NCBI GenBank assembly: GCA_030765845.1
Contig: JAVCDJ010000270.1
Coordinates: forward strand, 1-36,946
Source: Candidatus Stygibacter australis
GTDB lineage: Bacteria > Cloacimonadota > Cloacimonadia > Cloacimonadales > TCS61
Length of the DNA: 36,946 bases
Direction of reading: 5' to 3'
This document shows, one piece after another, positions 8,601 to 16,712 of the stretch. The position numbers and the translations under genes are program-made. The notes beneath the pieces are model-generated. The model did no database searches and was not told the origin of the DNA. It saw only the letters and a list, made by a program, of their open reading frames with translations. How positions within the stretch are numbered: the stretch's first letter is position 1; every line of letters starts with the position of its first letter.

Positions 8601-8820
8601 TTTTACCGGTGATGACCAGCAGCGCAGAGAATTACTTAACTGGCTGCAGGGCTGGAGCCTGTGCCTTTCTGAAATGAACTACCTGCGTACCGGATATAAA
8701 ACTGATGGGCTGCTCGATGTCCACCTTATTACTGATAAAGATATTGCAGCAGAATCCAGTTATGCAGTTAAGATCAATGCTGTCACTGATTCGGCAAAAC
8801 CCCTGAAAATGGAGGATTAA
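5662..8820 (+). CDS. Sensor / PPDK_N ATP-grasp / nucleotidyltransferase fusion
   Basis: A 1052-residue multidomain protein. Residues about 35-135 form a sensor domain resembling that of the histidine kinase at 1-1044 (shared QY near the start, VGnVKV and LEFLaEE at the end). Residues 140-330 are mostly helical (NYLRIARKLMNYL near 167). The PEP-synthase-type ATP-grasp region runs from GKLGGKSAG (337) through IVRSSSLLED (about 438), MAIIIQQVVG (about 508) and VDIEFACDG...LLQCRA (686-705). Then GRWGSRGD (about 786) and FGTHFFQDL (about 827) match the sister protein. Residues about 942-1035 are a polymerase-beta-type nucleotidyltransferase with Gly962-Ser963, Asp974/Asp976 (SDIDL) and a third acid Asp1019 (LLDVHL), so the catalytic triad looks intact. 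Phosphohistidine and PEP-binding domains are missing. The ATGA overlap with the previous gene gives coupling. A sensor-controlled modifying enzyme is my inference; the target is unknown. Confidence 0.85.
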   Translation: MTDELHIKSILNNLNERKKELNCIYQISEILNKVDQPLATALRKVIELMPYGWQYSDNCTVQIIYDDEVFHSPQFVKSDLWQESDLIIDDKCVGNVKVFYNDASLEFLAEEQQLLDTICKKLSIFLHRILLKKLLFDLEHASDNQKHKPEWKTIIELLRHTDSDNYLRIARKLMNYLFWIGRTESQCHPDSIECSTENIEPEGLLFSNKPIDRQDKETLLEQSKHIFQLAENNLDDVEILLNIQKWLQEDKLNFLTQTLEDMATSLSDIQNALERYFYLNLDKIELSYYTKKNLSVSLILRFFTDQLQFINIAKDFVDINYFRELTRHMIFPANSHGKLGGKSAGIFLAKSITSTMFGNKLHDINICYPNTWYITSNTMHRFLYYNNLEEIIEQKYKEIEQVRSEYANIIQLFKNSYFPPEIIKEFNRAIEDFGDNPIIVRSSSLLEDRVGAVFSGKYKSLFLANQGTRIEKINALADAVAEVYASVFSPDPIEYRRERGLLDFHEEMAIIIQQVVGKKVGDYFLPAFAGVAFSHNEFRWSPRIKQDDGLIRIVPGLGTRAVDRLSDDYPILIAPGQPDLRVNITPDEVCRYSPHKIDVINLKKNTFETIEIKKLLKEYGDEYPMADKILSFYENGDIRNLNKFQMNFASSDPIVTFHGLNHTSKKYVSLIGDILTLLKRKTDAPVDIEFACDGDDFYLLQCRAQSSKISEQVAAIPKDVPQDQILFSANRFIANGYLPEITHIVYVTPQGYSSLTTLEDMKSVARAVGKINKLLPKRKFILMGPGRWGSRGDIKLGVSVTYSDINNTAVLIEIARKKGHFTSDLSFGTHFFQDLVESNILYLPLYPDEENNVFNNRFLNSAENILPDIAPEFAYLSDTIRVIDIPATCDGKVLKILMNADLDEALAHFAPRNSASSVSSNVMMPAETVTENHWLWRQRIAEKIASMIKAELFGVQAMYIFGSVKNANAGPASDIDLLLHFTGDDQQRRELLNWLQGWSLCLSEMNYLRTGYKTDGLLDVHLITDKDIAAESSYAVKINAVTDSAKPLKMED
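8811..8815 (+). promoter_or_regulatory. Ribosome binding site for the TTG-start small gene
   Basis: GGAGG lies inside the last codons of the fusion gene, five bases before a TTG at 8821. It is what makes the TTG credible as a start. Confidence 0.7.
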
Positions 8821-8979
8821 TTGAAAGACCCTCCTCCAAAAACAGAGAAGGATAAAAATAAACTACCTGCCCCCAAAAAACAGACTTTTAAAGGATTATG
8901 TATTAATTGCGATCACAGATTTACCTGCACACTCCCGCGTCCCGAATCCGGGGTCTGGTATTGCGAAGAATACGAATAG
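8821..8979 (+). CDS. 52-residue four-cysteine (zinc-ribbon-like) small protein
   Basis: A short gene starting with TTG directly after the TAA of the fusion protein, preceded by GGAGG at 8811-8815 and ending at TAG 8977-8979. The first 24 residues are charged and rich in Lys and Pro, probably disordered. The rest is a compact module, CINCDHRFTC followed 12 residues later by another Cys (VWYCEEYE), giving Cys27, Cys30, Cys36 and Cys48: a likely zinc site. My recollection, unchecked, is that similar short 'GLCxNCxxRxTC' proteins occur as hypotheticals in other anaerobes. It is the last gene before a strong terminator, so it is co-transcribed with the ATP-grasp pair. A small partner or adaptor is possible, but its function is unknown. 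Confidence 0.75.
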   Translation: MKDPPPKTEKDKNKLPAPKKQTFKGLCINCDHRFTCTLPRPESGVWYCEEYE

Positions 8980-9002
8980 TCCTTATCAGATTTCTCATTA
9001 TC

Positions 9003-9039
9003 AATTGTGAAAGCAGTTAACTGCTTTCACAATTTTTTT
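9003..9039 (+). terminator. Intrinsic terminator of the gdhA/ATP-grasp region
   Basis: A perfect 14-bp stem, AATTGTGAAAGCAG (9003-9016) with CTGCTTTCACAATT (9021-9034) and a TTAA loop, merging into seven T (9033-9039). It lies between convergent genes and works best for + strand transcripts; there is no T-run on the other side for hutI. Confidence 0.92.
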
Positions 9040-9056
9040 CTGTAATAACGTTATAT

Positions 9057-10334
9057 TTAGTGAAAAATAATCTTATTAGATATATCTGACCAGATGATCT
9101 TTCCTTTTTTGATTACTTTGGAGACATTATTTGAACCAAAGTGGTAGGGTAGAAATTTATATGAAGGCATATCGAGGATGATAATATCTGCCTGCTTGCC
9201 AATTTCCAGAGAACCTATTTTATCTGCTCTTTCCAGAGCAGCAGCGGCATTGATCGTGGCAGCAGTTATTGCTTCAGCAACTGTCATTTTCATTTGCAGG
9301 CAGGCAAGCGTGATGATGAACTGCATACTATCACAATTGCAGGAGCCGGGATTATAATCAGTAGCCAGGGCCACAGCCACTCCGGCATCGATCATATCAC
9401 GCGCCCGGGCATAGCTTTTCATACCCAGAGAGAAGATAGTGCCGGGCAATAAAGTGGCGATCACACCCTGATCTGCCATGGCTTTGATACCAGCATCTGA
9501 GCAGGCACCCAGATGATCAGCAGAAATGGCTTTCATTTCCGCAGCCAGCTCTGCCCCACCTATGGGCTTGATCTCATCTGCATGCATCTTGAGCTTAAAA
9601 CCATTTGCTTTGGCAGCCTGCATCAATCTGCGAGACTGTTCAATATTATACACATGCTCTTCGGTGAAAATATCAAAGTATTCTGCCAGTTCTGCTTTTG
9701 CTACATAAGGCAGCATCTCTTCTATCAGAAGCTTGATATAGCCTTCATGGTCATCTTTAAATTCCACCGGAAACTCGTGAGCACCCATAAAAGTGGGAAC
9801 AATATCCAGCGGAAGACTGTTATTTAGTCGCTTGATAACTCGCAGCATCTTAAGTTCGCTTTCTGTAGAAAGTCCATAACCACTTTTGGCTTCGAGAGTT
9901 GTAGTGCCACAAGTGATCAGTTTTTTGATCCGCTGGCGCGCAAGCTGATATAATTCTTCTTCACCTGCCTGACGCACGGAATTTATACTCGAGCGGATAC
10001 CACCGCCGGATTGGGAAATTTCCACATAAGTCCTGCCGGTAATTCTCATTTCAAATTCATTTTCGCGAGTGGCATAAAAAACCGGATGAGTATGGGGGTC
10101 CACGAATCCCGGCATCACAATGCCATTATCAGCATCAATATGCTCATTAAAATCATATTTAGCTAAAATTTCTGCTTCTTTACCGTATTCAATAATATTC
10201 CCATCGCTGACAGCAATAGCAGCATCGTATATTATCCCCAGATCATTCATTTCACTGCCAGTCCGGGCGCGATTGGCACCCTTAAGGGTGAGTAATTCTT
10301 TGCAGTTACTGATAATTAGATCTACTTTTTTCAT
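9057..10334 (-). CDS. hutI: Imidazolonepropionase
   Basis: Third step of histidine degradation: hydrolyses 4-imidazolone-5-propionate to N-formimino-glutamate in the cytoplasm. It is an amidohydrolase-fold enzyme with a single catalytic metal, of 425 residues (family about 400-425). The metal-binding motif is His81/His83 (GFVDPHTHPVF). Other family marks are RTYVEISQSGGGI, LEAKSGYGL, a further His in KMHADE, and the late Asp in ATDYNPGS. The ATG at 10334 follows GAGG; the longer open frame to 10409 runs into rph and lacks a ribosome site. It is the last gene of a seven-gene run, 7 bases after rph. No other hut gene is in the window. It fits an organism feeding glutamate to gdhA. Confidence 0.95.
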   Translation of the reverse strand: MKKVDLIISNCKELLTLKGANRARTGSEMNDLGIIYDAAIAVSDGNIIEYGKEAEILAKYDFNEHIDADNGIVMPGFVDPHTHPVFYATRENEFEMRITGRTYVEISQSGGGIRSSINSVRQAGEEELYQLARQRIKKLITCGTTTLEAKSGYGLSTESELKMLRVIKRLNNSLPLDIVPTFMGAHEFPVEFKDDHEGYIKLLIEEMLPYVAKAELAEYFDIFTEEHVYNIEQSRRLMQAAKANGFKLKMHADEIKPIGGAELAAEMKAISADHLGACSDAGIKAMADQGVIATLLPGTIFSLGMKSYARARDMIDAGVAVALATDYNPGSCNCDSMQFIITLACLQMKMTVAEAITAATINAAAALERADKIGSLEIGKQADIIILDMPSYKFLPYHFGSNNVSKVIKKGKIIWSDISNKIIFH

Positions 10335-10341
10335 AATTTCC

Positions 10342-11037
10342 TCAACGTGTTTCCAGAGCTTCTTTCTGACTTTCCACCAGATTCTGGATACCGGTTTCAG
10401 CAAGGTCAAGCATTTTGTTCAATTGCTCGCGACTGAATGTTTTTCCTTCGGCAGTACCTTGTATTTCCACCAGTTCACCAGTTTCCAGCATCACCACATT
10501 CAAATCTACCTGAGCCTGTGAATCCTTTTCATAATCAAGGTCAAGAACAAATTCATCATCCACTAACCCTACTGAAACTGCAGCTACGAGATACTTTATC
10601 GGGAATTCTTTGATCATTTTTGCTTTGAGCATGAAATTGAAGGCATCATACAATGCCACGCAGGCACCAGTGATAGAAGCAGTGCGAGTACCTCCATCCG
10701 CCTGCATCACGTCACAATCTATTTTAATTGTATAGCCTGGTATTTTTTTCAGGTCAACCACTGCCCGAAGTGACCTGCCGATCAGTCTTTGGATCTCTGC
10801 TGTACGTCCACTCACTTTACCTTTATTTACTTCACGACGTGCCCGGGGTTTGGAGCTGCCCGGCATCATGGAATATTCCGCAGTAAGCCAACCCTGCTCA
10901 GTGGATTTTATAAAAGGAGGAACCGTTTCCTCTATGGCAACGGCACAGATCACTTTTGTATTTCCTGTTTCGATCAGGACAGAGCCTGCCGGATATTTAA
11001 GAAAATTTCGACTGATCCTGGTTTCTCTTTTTTCCAT
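10342..11037 (-). CDS. rph: Ribonuclease PH
   Basis: Phosphorolytic 3'-to-5' exoribonuclease that trims tRNA 3' ends, acting as a hexameric ring. The 231 residues match the family closely: [15 protein letters not shown] near the N-terminus, [14 protein letters not shown], the basic segment with [20 protein letters not shown], and the phosphate/catalytic region [19 protein letters not shown]. The C-terminal part ([17 protein letters not shown]) is also typical. I place the start at the ATG at 11037, preceded by GAGG; an upstream ATG at 11061 would overlap dprA and adds eight non-conserved residues. The N-terminus lacks the short leader before the first Arg-rich strand seen in many relatives. 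It lies 10 bases after dprA and 7 before hutI. Confidence 0.96.
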   Translation of the reverse strand: MEKRETRISRNFLKYPAGSVLIETGNTKVICAVAIEETVPPFIKSTEQGWLTAEYSMMPGSSKPRARREVNKGKVSGRTAEIQRLIGRSLRAVVDLKKIPGYTIKIDCDVMQADGGTRTASITGACVALYDAFNFMLKAKMIKEFPIKYLVAAVSVGLVDDEFVLDLDYEKDSQAQVDLNVVMLETGELVEIQGTAEGKTFSREQLNKMLDLAETGIQNLVESQKEALETR

Positions 11038-11047
11038 ATTTACCTCT

Positions 11048-12145
11048 TTATTTGATTGCAAAAATATTGTTTCCTGGTGCTTTTCCGATAAAACCCTTCA
11101 GCTCAAGACTGAGAATAATAGTTGATAACTCGCTGATCTTAAGTTTGCTAAGAACCAGTAATTGATCAAATTGCACCTCTTCAGATTGACTGACCAGAAT
11201 TTGATATATTTTCTTTTCCAGGTCATTCAGGCTGTCCATTTTGATATTATTGTCTGAGAGATTTGTTTTGCTGATGCCCATCACTTCCAGAATATCGCTG
11301 CTTTGCAGAACGGGAAAGGCACCTTCTCGGATCAGATGATTTGACCCTGCAGAAGTTTCACGGTTTATATCAGCAGGTAAAGCAAAGACCGGACGATTGT
11401 GATTTTGAGCATATCTGGCAGTGATCAGAGAACCGCTTTTGATCCCACCTTCGACTACCCAGGTAGCCTGGCTGAGACCACTGATGATCCTGTTGCGGTT
11501 GGGGAAATTCCAGACATTCGCCACTGAGCCAGGCAGATATTCTGAGATCAAAGCACCATTTTGCCTGATCTCTTCTGCCAGCTCTCGATGCCGAGGGGGA
11601 TATATCTGTTCTGCTCCGGTACCCATCACGGCAATCGTTCTGCTGCCATTATCAAGAGCTGCTCTATGAGCAACGGCATCAATACCGTAAGCCATTCCAC
11701 TTACAATCACCATTTGCTGCCGGACAAGTTCCCCAGTGATCTTTTTGCACTGGGTGATAGCATAACTTGATGGCTTGCGGGTGCCAACTACAGCCAGGCT
11801 TTTGGTGAAATCGCTTTCCTGAAGATTGCCAAGATAGAAAAGCCAGGCAGGTGGATCAGGGATAGTTTTCAAGATAAAAGGATATTCCTCATCAAAAAAT
11901 GTGACGAATTTGAGTTCATGCTGCTGAATAAGACCGGCAATTTTATTCCAGTCAGGTGGATCAGACATTTGCTGAAGTGATACCAGCATATTTTCTGACA
12001 CGAAAGTAAATTCTGCCAGCGGAGAATCACTGTCATCTATCCATATTTGTGGATCACCAAGTGCTTTCACTATCTTGATCGCCCGTACAGAGCTGATACC
12101 ATTTATAGATGTTAGCTTGATCCAGGCGCGTATTTTGTTCAGCAT
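11048..12145 (-). CDS. dprA: DNA-processing protein A (Smf/DprA)
   Basis: Binds incoming single-stranded DNA during natural transformation and loads RecA. The 365-residue protein has an N-terminal helical region resembling a helix-hairpin-helix/SAM segment (1-75), the Rossmann-like DprA core (about 115-290) and a C-terminal winged-helix (about 305-365). Core motifs are AVVGTRKPS (118-126), [14 protein letters not shown] (147-160), [10 protein letters not shown] (175-184), [12 protein letters not shown] (214-225) and [14 protein letters not shown] (233-246). There is no strong ribosome site before the ATG at 12145, so it may rely on coupling to obgE 30 bases upstream. Competence genes other than this are not in view, and DprA is also found in species not known to be transformable. 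Confidence 0.95.
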   Translation of the reverse strand: MLNKIRAWIKLTSINGISSVRAIKIVKALGDPQIWIDDSDSPLAEFTFVSENMLVSLQQMSDPPDWNKIAGLIQQHELKFVTFFDEEYPFILKTIPDPPAWLFYLGNLQESDFTKSLAVVGTRKPSSYAITQCKKITGELVRQQMVIVSGMAYGIDAVAHRAALDNGSRTIAVMGTGAEQIYPPRHRELAEEIRQNGALISEYLPGSVANVWNFPNRNRIISGLSQATWVVEGGIKSGSLITARYAQNHNRPVFALPADINRETSAGSNHLIREGAFPVLQSSDILEVMGISKTNLSDNNIKMDSLNDLEKKIYQILVSQSEEVQFDQLLVLSKLKISELSTIILSLELKGFIGKAPGNNIFAIK

Positions 12146-12175
12146 TATTAATTCAGTTTTATATCTTTTCCGGCA

Positions 12176-13228
<1,053 letters not shown>

Positions 13229-13990
13229 TTACCAGCCACCAGAGGCACCACCGCCTCCAAAGCCGCCACCGCCACCTGAGAATCCACCGAAACCACCACC
13301 AAAGCCTCCGCCGCTGCGACCACCGCCACCGCGTCCGCCCATCATGGAGCCCAGGAATAACCAGGGTAATAATCCACCTCTACCTCTTCTGCGAGATAGG
13401 ATCATGAATAAGATAAATATTATCATGCCCACTGGGAATCCACCACTTTTCTTCTTCCTTGCCTGGTTCTGCTGGTATTTTGCCAGTTCTTCTGAGCTGA
13501 TCTCATAAGTACTAGTTACCAATCCAGTAGCAGCAGCGAGTCCTGCGTGGATACCTTCATAAAAATTGCCCTGCCGAAACTGTGGCACGATGATCGTATT
13601 AATAATATAGCTGCTTTTGGCATCTGTGACAATATCTTCCAGTCCATAGCCAACTTCCAGCCGAACTTTGCGGTCATTAATACTCACCAGCAGTAAGATT
13701 CCATTATCCCTGTCTTTTTTACCAAGCTTCCATTTTTCCACAACCTTCATGGAATAATCTTCTATTGTTAAGCCAGAAAGATCTATAACTGTTAGAAGAG
13801 CGATCTCAGCAGAAGTGGCAGACATGGTGTTACGCAAGAGCTGCTCAAGGTCACTTTCCTGGCGTGAGGTTAATATATTGGCATTGTCATTCACCATCAT
13901 TTTGAGATCGGGTATCTTAACTGCTGCCTGCAAAAAAAAGGCAAACAGAAAAAAAACTGCTATTATAACTAATTTAGTTTTATGATTCAT
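13229..13990 (-). CDS. TPM-domain (YgcG-like) membrane protein with Gly-rich tail
   Basis: A 253-residue exported and membrane-anchored protein. An N-terminal hydrophobic signal (about 6-22) is followed by a TPM domain (about 25-165: MVNDNANILTSRQESDLEQLL, LEVGYGLEDIVTD), a transmembrane segment (about 187-200, GMIIFILFMIL), a basic RRRGRGG stretch, then an extremely Gly/Ser-rich tail ending GGGGASGGW. This matches the YgcG layout, and the tail is typical of that family. TPM domains are linked to membrane-protein turnover and phosphatase-like folds, but the biochemical role of YgcG proteins is unclear. It lies 12 bases after a second TPM gene, which lies 12 bases after lemA, the usual association. 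Confidence 0.9.
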   Translation of the reverse strand: MNHKTKLVIIAVFFLFAFFLQAAVKIPDLKMMVNDNANILTSRQESDLEQLLRNTMSATSAEIALLTVIDLSGLTIEDYSMKVVEKWKLGKKDRDNGILLLVSINDRKVRLEVGYGLEDIVTDAKSSYIINTIIVPQFRQGNFYEGIHAGLAAATGLVTSTYEISSEELAKYQQNQARKKKSGGFPVGMIIFILFMILSRRRGRGGLLPWLFLGSMMGGRGGGGRSGGGFGGGFGGFSGGGGGFGGGGASGGW

Positions 13991-14002
13991 TTATCGCTCC
14001 GA

Positions 14003-14671
14003 TCATTTATCTAATTGGACAATGTTATCATCTAATTCATTAATATCATCATCAGCTCTGGGGAAATCCTTTTCCAGCAATTCTCCACATTCCAGAATTG
14101 CTTCACTGAGCTTTTCTGTCAGTTTGCCGGTTTTGATTCCCAGGGTTATTTTATCCACTATCTGCTGCCATCTACTTTGATCAACTTTTTGGGCAATACC
14201 AAAATCCGCCAGCAATTGCACTCTGCGTTCCAGAACCGAAATAAAGATCAAAATCCCGGTGCCATCTTGAGTGTGACCTACACCTGACTGGGCAAAATGC
14301 TGCCAGGCACGACGGTCAACCCAGCTCTGCATGATTTTGCGGGGAACTATCAGCCGGTCAATTACCGGAATATTTGCCAGGAAATAGACGATCAATATGA
14401 CAAGAAATGTACTGAAAAGATAAAATCCCGTCAAATAGTAAACATGATAACTCCAAATTAATCCCTGCAGCCAGCTTTGCAGTTCGCTGGAAAAGGTGAA
14501 TATCACAACGGAGTAGATCAATCCCGCCAGAACTGCCAGAAGCAATTCATAAACAGCATAATCATAGCTCTGTGGAATAATCGCAGTAGCTATTTCACCA
14601 CTGGTTTTTGCCTCTGCCTGCTTAACTGATTGAGCGATCTGCTTCTGTTCAGCTTTGCTTAATTTAAGCAT
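14003..14671 (-). CDS. Second TPM-domain membrane protein
   Basis: A 222-residue protein with a TPM-type domain interrupted by membrane segments. The N-terminal part (LSKAEQKQIAQSVKQAEAKTSGEIATAII) leads into two or three hydrophobic segments (about 42-61, 75-100), and the rest of the TPM-like domain follows (about 135-200), including DGTGILIFISVLERRVQLLADFGIA. The acidic C-terminus ends in DDDINELDDNIVQLDK. It lacks the Gly-rich tail of its neighbour at 13229-13990. Pairing of two different TPM proteins behind lemA suggests they act together at the membrane. The exact role is unknown. Confidence 0.85.
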   Translation of the reverse strand: MLKLSKAEQKQIAQSVKQAEAKTSGEIATAIIPQSYDYAVYELLLAVLAGLIYSVVIFTFSSELQSWLQGLIWSYHVYYLTGFYLFSTFLVILIVYFLANIPVIDRLIVPRKIMQSWVDRRAWQHFAQSGVGHTQDGTGILIFISVLERRVQLLADFGIAQKVDQSRWQQIVDKITLGIKTGKLTEKLSEAILECGELLEKDFPRADDDINELDDNIVQLDK

Positions 14672-14683
14672 AAATACCCCTGA

Positions 14684-15280
14684 CTAAAATTCTACAGTGG
14701 GAGCTGTATCTGCTCCTGCTGCTGCCTGGAAATATGGCTTGGCATTGAATCCGAACATGTTTGCCAGCATATTGGTGGGGAAAATCCTGATAAATGAATT
14801 ATACACCCTTGCTGCTTCATTAAACCGGCGACGTTCTACTGCTATCCTGTTTTCTGTGCCTTCCAGTTGACTTTGCAATTGCAGGAAGTTCTGATTAGCC
14901 TTAAGATCAGGATATTGCTCCTGTACCACCATCAAACGCTGTAAGGCACTGCCTAACTGGCTTTGTGCCTGCTGGAACTTGGCAAACATAGCTGGATCAT
15001 TTAATACGCTTTCATCTATATTTACCATTCCTCCAACTTTTGCCCTGGCTTCGGTAACCTGAGTGAATGTTTCCTGTTCATGTTCCGCATAGCCTTTCAC
15101 GGTATTAACCAGATTGGGGATCAAATCCATTCTGCGCTGATATACATTTTCTACCTGACTCCATTTCTCTTTAACATTCTCATCCATTACCACCATACGA
15201 TTATAGTTTCCCTTCACCCAACTATATACTCCCAATATTATTACAACGATCACTATCAGTATAATAAGACTTTTTTTCAT
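14684..15280 (-). CDS. lemA: LemA family protein
   Basis: A 198-residue protein with one N-terminal membrane segment (about 4-22) and the helical-bundle LemA domain. Family marks are VKEKWSQVENVYQRRMDLIPNLV (about 37-58), the KGYAEHE segment and the C-terminal YN-x-x-I-RIFPTN motif. LemA proteins are bacterial, membrane-anchored and of uncertain function; they often neighbour TPM or M48-type genes, as here. A strong AGGAGG precedes the ATG, and this is the first gene of a run of seven closely spaced genes extending to hutI. A promoter is expected in 15290-15440; TTGACT on the - strand near 15338-15343 is a possible -35 box without a convincing -10. Confidence 0.93.
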   Translation of the reverse strand: MKKSLIILIVIVVIILGVYSWVKGNYNRMVVMDENVKEKWSQVENVYQRRMDLIPNLVNTVKGYAEHEQETFTQVTEARAKVGGMVNIDESVLNDPAMFAKFQQAQSQLGSALQRLMVVQEQYPDLKANQNFLQLQSQLEGTENRIAVERRRFNEAARVYNSFIRIFPTNMLANMFGFNAKPYFQAAAGADTAPTVEF

Positions 15281-15442
15281 TTCAATATCCTCCTTGATAT
15301 CTTTTCACTTAAGAAAAATTAATTGGACTTAAAGTCAAGGAAAAGCATAAATTATTTGACGGATATATCTTTGTTACTAATCTTTACTATGTCTTAGTTT
15401 CGGAATTACTGGTTTAATTCCGTTATCCGGGAGGTTAATTAG

Positions 15443-16132
15443 ATGAACATAACTAAATTATTTTTTATTCTGGCTTTGATTATGTCAGTATCACTGGTCT
15501 ATGCAAATGGTGGTCTTTTTGGCTGGAAAGGGGTTCATGGCTCAATGGGCAGACTCTCAATCGCCACTCAAAGTATGGATCTCAGCACCTTAAACGATGA
15601 GATCGAATTTAATTTTGAAGTCACATATCCGGAAACATTTATCAATTATGGAGCTCAATACCTTTTTCTAACAGATAATGTGGCACTGGGAGCAGAAGGC
15701 TATCTGATCAGTAATGGCAGTCATACTGATGGAATTTACATGTACCAAACTTCAGCTAATGCTGCCTTCTTTGATCTGGGATATGTGCTCTATTCCAATT
15801 ATTATACTGCACTTACCCCCTGGGTAGGGATCGGTCTGGGAAATCTTACCTATTCAATGACCAGCGTTGATAATTCCTGGGTTCAGGCAGTTGATCAGGG
15901 AATACCCTATGTGTTTTCTGCCACAAAGCAGAATCTTATGATGAATTTTGGTATTTCGTGGGATGCTGTCTATCGCGCAACTTCTATTGGTCTCCATGCC
16001 TCATATATGATGCCTATTGGAACTGGTGACTGGCAGATCGCTGACGAAGTTATGGAAGAAGGTCCTGATACTACTCTGGACGGATTAAGGATTGGGATAT
16101 CAATAGGTTTTGCTGATATTGATATGTGGTAG
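15443..16132 (+). CDS. Exported outer-membrane beta-barrel-like protein
   Basis: A 229-residue protein with a cleavable signal peptide (about 1-21, ending VYA-NG). The mature part alternates polar and aromatic residues in short strands (ALGAEGYLIS, AAFFDLGYVLYSNYY, PWVGIGLGNLTY, MNFGISWDAVY, IGLHASYMMPIG, LRIGISIGFADIDMW), the pattern of a small outer-membrane barrel. I do not recognise a specific family. A GGGAGG-type ribosome site precedes the ATG. A chalcone-isomerase-like exported protein begins 28 bases downstream, so both may be made together and act in the envelope. Function unknown; lipid or small-molecule binding is speculation. Confidence 0.7.
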   Translation: MNITKLFFILALIMSVSLVYANGGLFGWKGVHGSMGRLSIATQSMDLSTLNDEIEFNFEVTYPETFINYGAQYLFLTDNVALGAEGYLISNGSHTDGIYMYQTSANAAFFDLGYVLYSNYYTALTPWVGIGLGNLTYSMTSVDNSWVQAVDQGIPYVFSATKQNLMMNFGISWDAVYRATSIGLHASYMMPIGTGDWQIADEVMEEGPDTTLDGLRIGISIGFADIDMW

Positions 16133-16160
16133 AATTTCATTTATATAAGGGAGAACTAAA

Positions 16161-16712
16161 ATGAAAAAGATGATGATTATTTTGCTTGTTGTGATCATGG
16201 CATTGCCAGTTTTTGCTATGAAGGTCGGTGGAGTGATATTGCCTGATAAACTCGAAATCGGGAATGAAGATTTGACACTGAACGGAGCAGGATTACGTAA
16301 GAAAGTGATAATTAAGGTATATGCCTGTGGATTATATCTTCCTCAAAAAAGCAATTCATCCGAAGAGATACTGGCTTCTGATGAGGCGATTGCTATTCGT
16401 ATGCACTTTATTTATAAAAAAGTTGATCAGGAAAAACTGATCACTGCCTGGAATGAAGGTTTTGCCAATACTGGTGCTTTGCAGGAATTTGCCATTGAAA
16501 CTTCCAGATTTAATGCCCTTTTTAATGAACCAGCTAAAAAAGGTGATGTTTATGATATAGTTTACCTGCCGGAAACCGGTGTGCAGGTGATCAAAAATAA
16601 AGTAGTTCTGGGCACAATAGAGAATTCTGATTTTAGAAGAGCAGTATTCTCCATCTGGCTGGGTGATGATACTGCCTTACCAAAATTAAAGGAAGACCTG
16701 CTGGATAAATGA
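16161..16712 (+). CDS. Exported chalcone-isomerase-like protein
   Basis: A 183-residue protein with a signal peptide (about 1-19, ending PVFA) and a bacterial chalcone-isomerase-like domain: VGGVILPDKLEI, LNGAGLRKKVIIKVYACGLYL, a central RMHFIYKKV strand, GDVYDIVYLPETGV and the closing FSIWLGD segment. The GAGLRKK-...-KVYACGLYL signature is the clearest mark. Bacterial members have no known flavonoid substrate and generally lack proven isomerase activity, and some relatives bind fatty acids; periplasmic location is inferred from the signal. It overlaps the next gene by four bases (ATGA), giving coupling to a cytoplasmic metallopeptidase-like protein. Confidence 0.82.
   Translation: MKKMMIILLVVIMALPVFAMKVGGVILPDKLEIGNEDLTLNGAGLRKKVIIKVYACGLYLPQKSNSSEEILASDEAIAIRMHFIYKKVDQEKLITAWNEGFANTGALQEFAIETSRFNALFNEPAKKGDVYDIVYLPETGVQVIKNKVVLGTIENSDFRRAVFSIWLGDDTALPKLKEDLLDK

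Noticed and set aside
3926-8820. Annotation of the two ATP-grasp proteins as PEP synthase (ppsA)
   Set aside because: Both lack the phosphohistidine and PEP-binding domains needed for that reaction.
10335-10409. N-terminal extension of hutI
   Set aside because: Those codons lie within the rph coding region and lack a ribosome site; the ATG at 10334 has one and matches the family's start.
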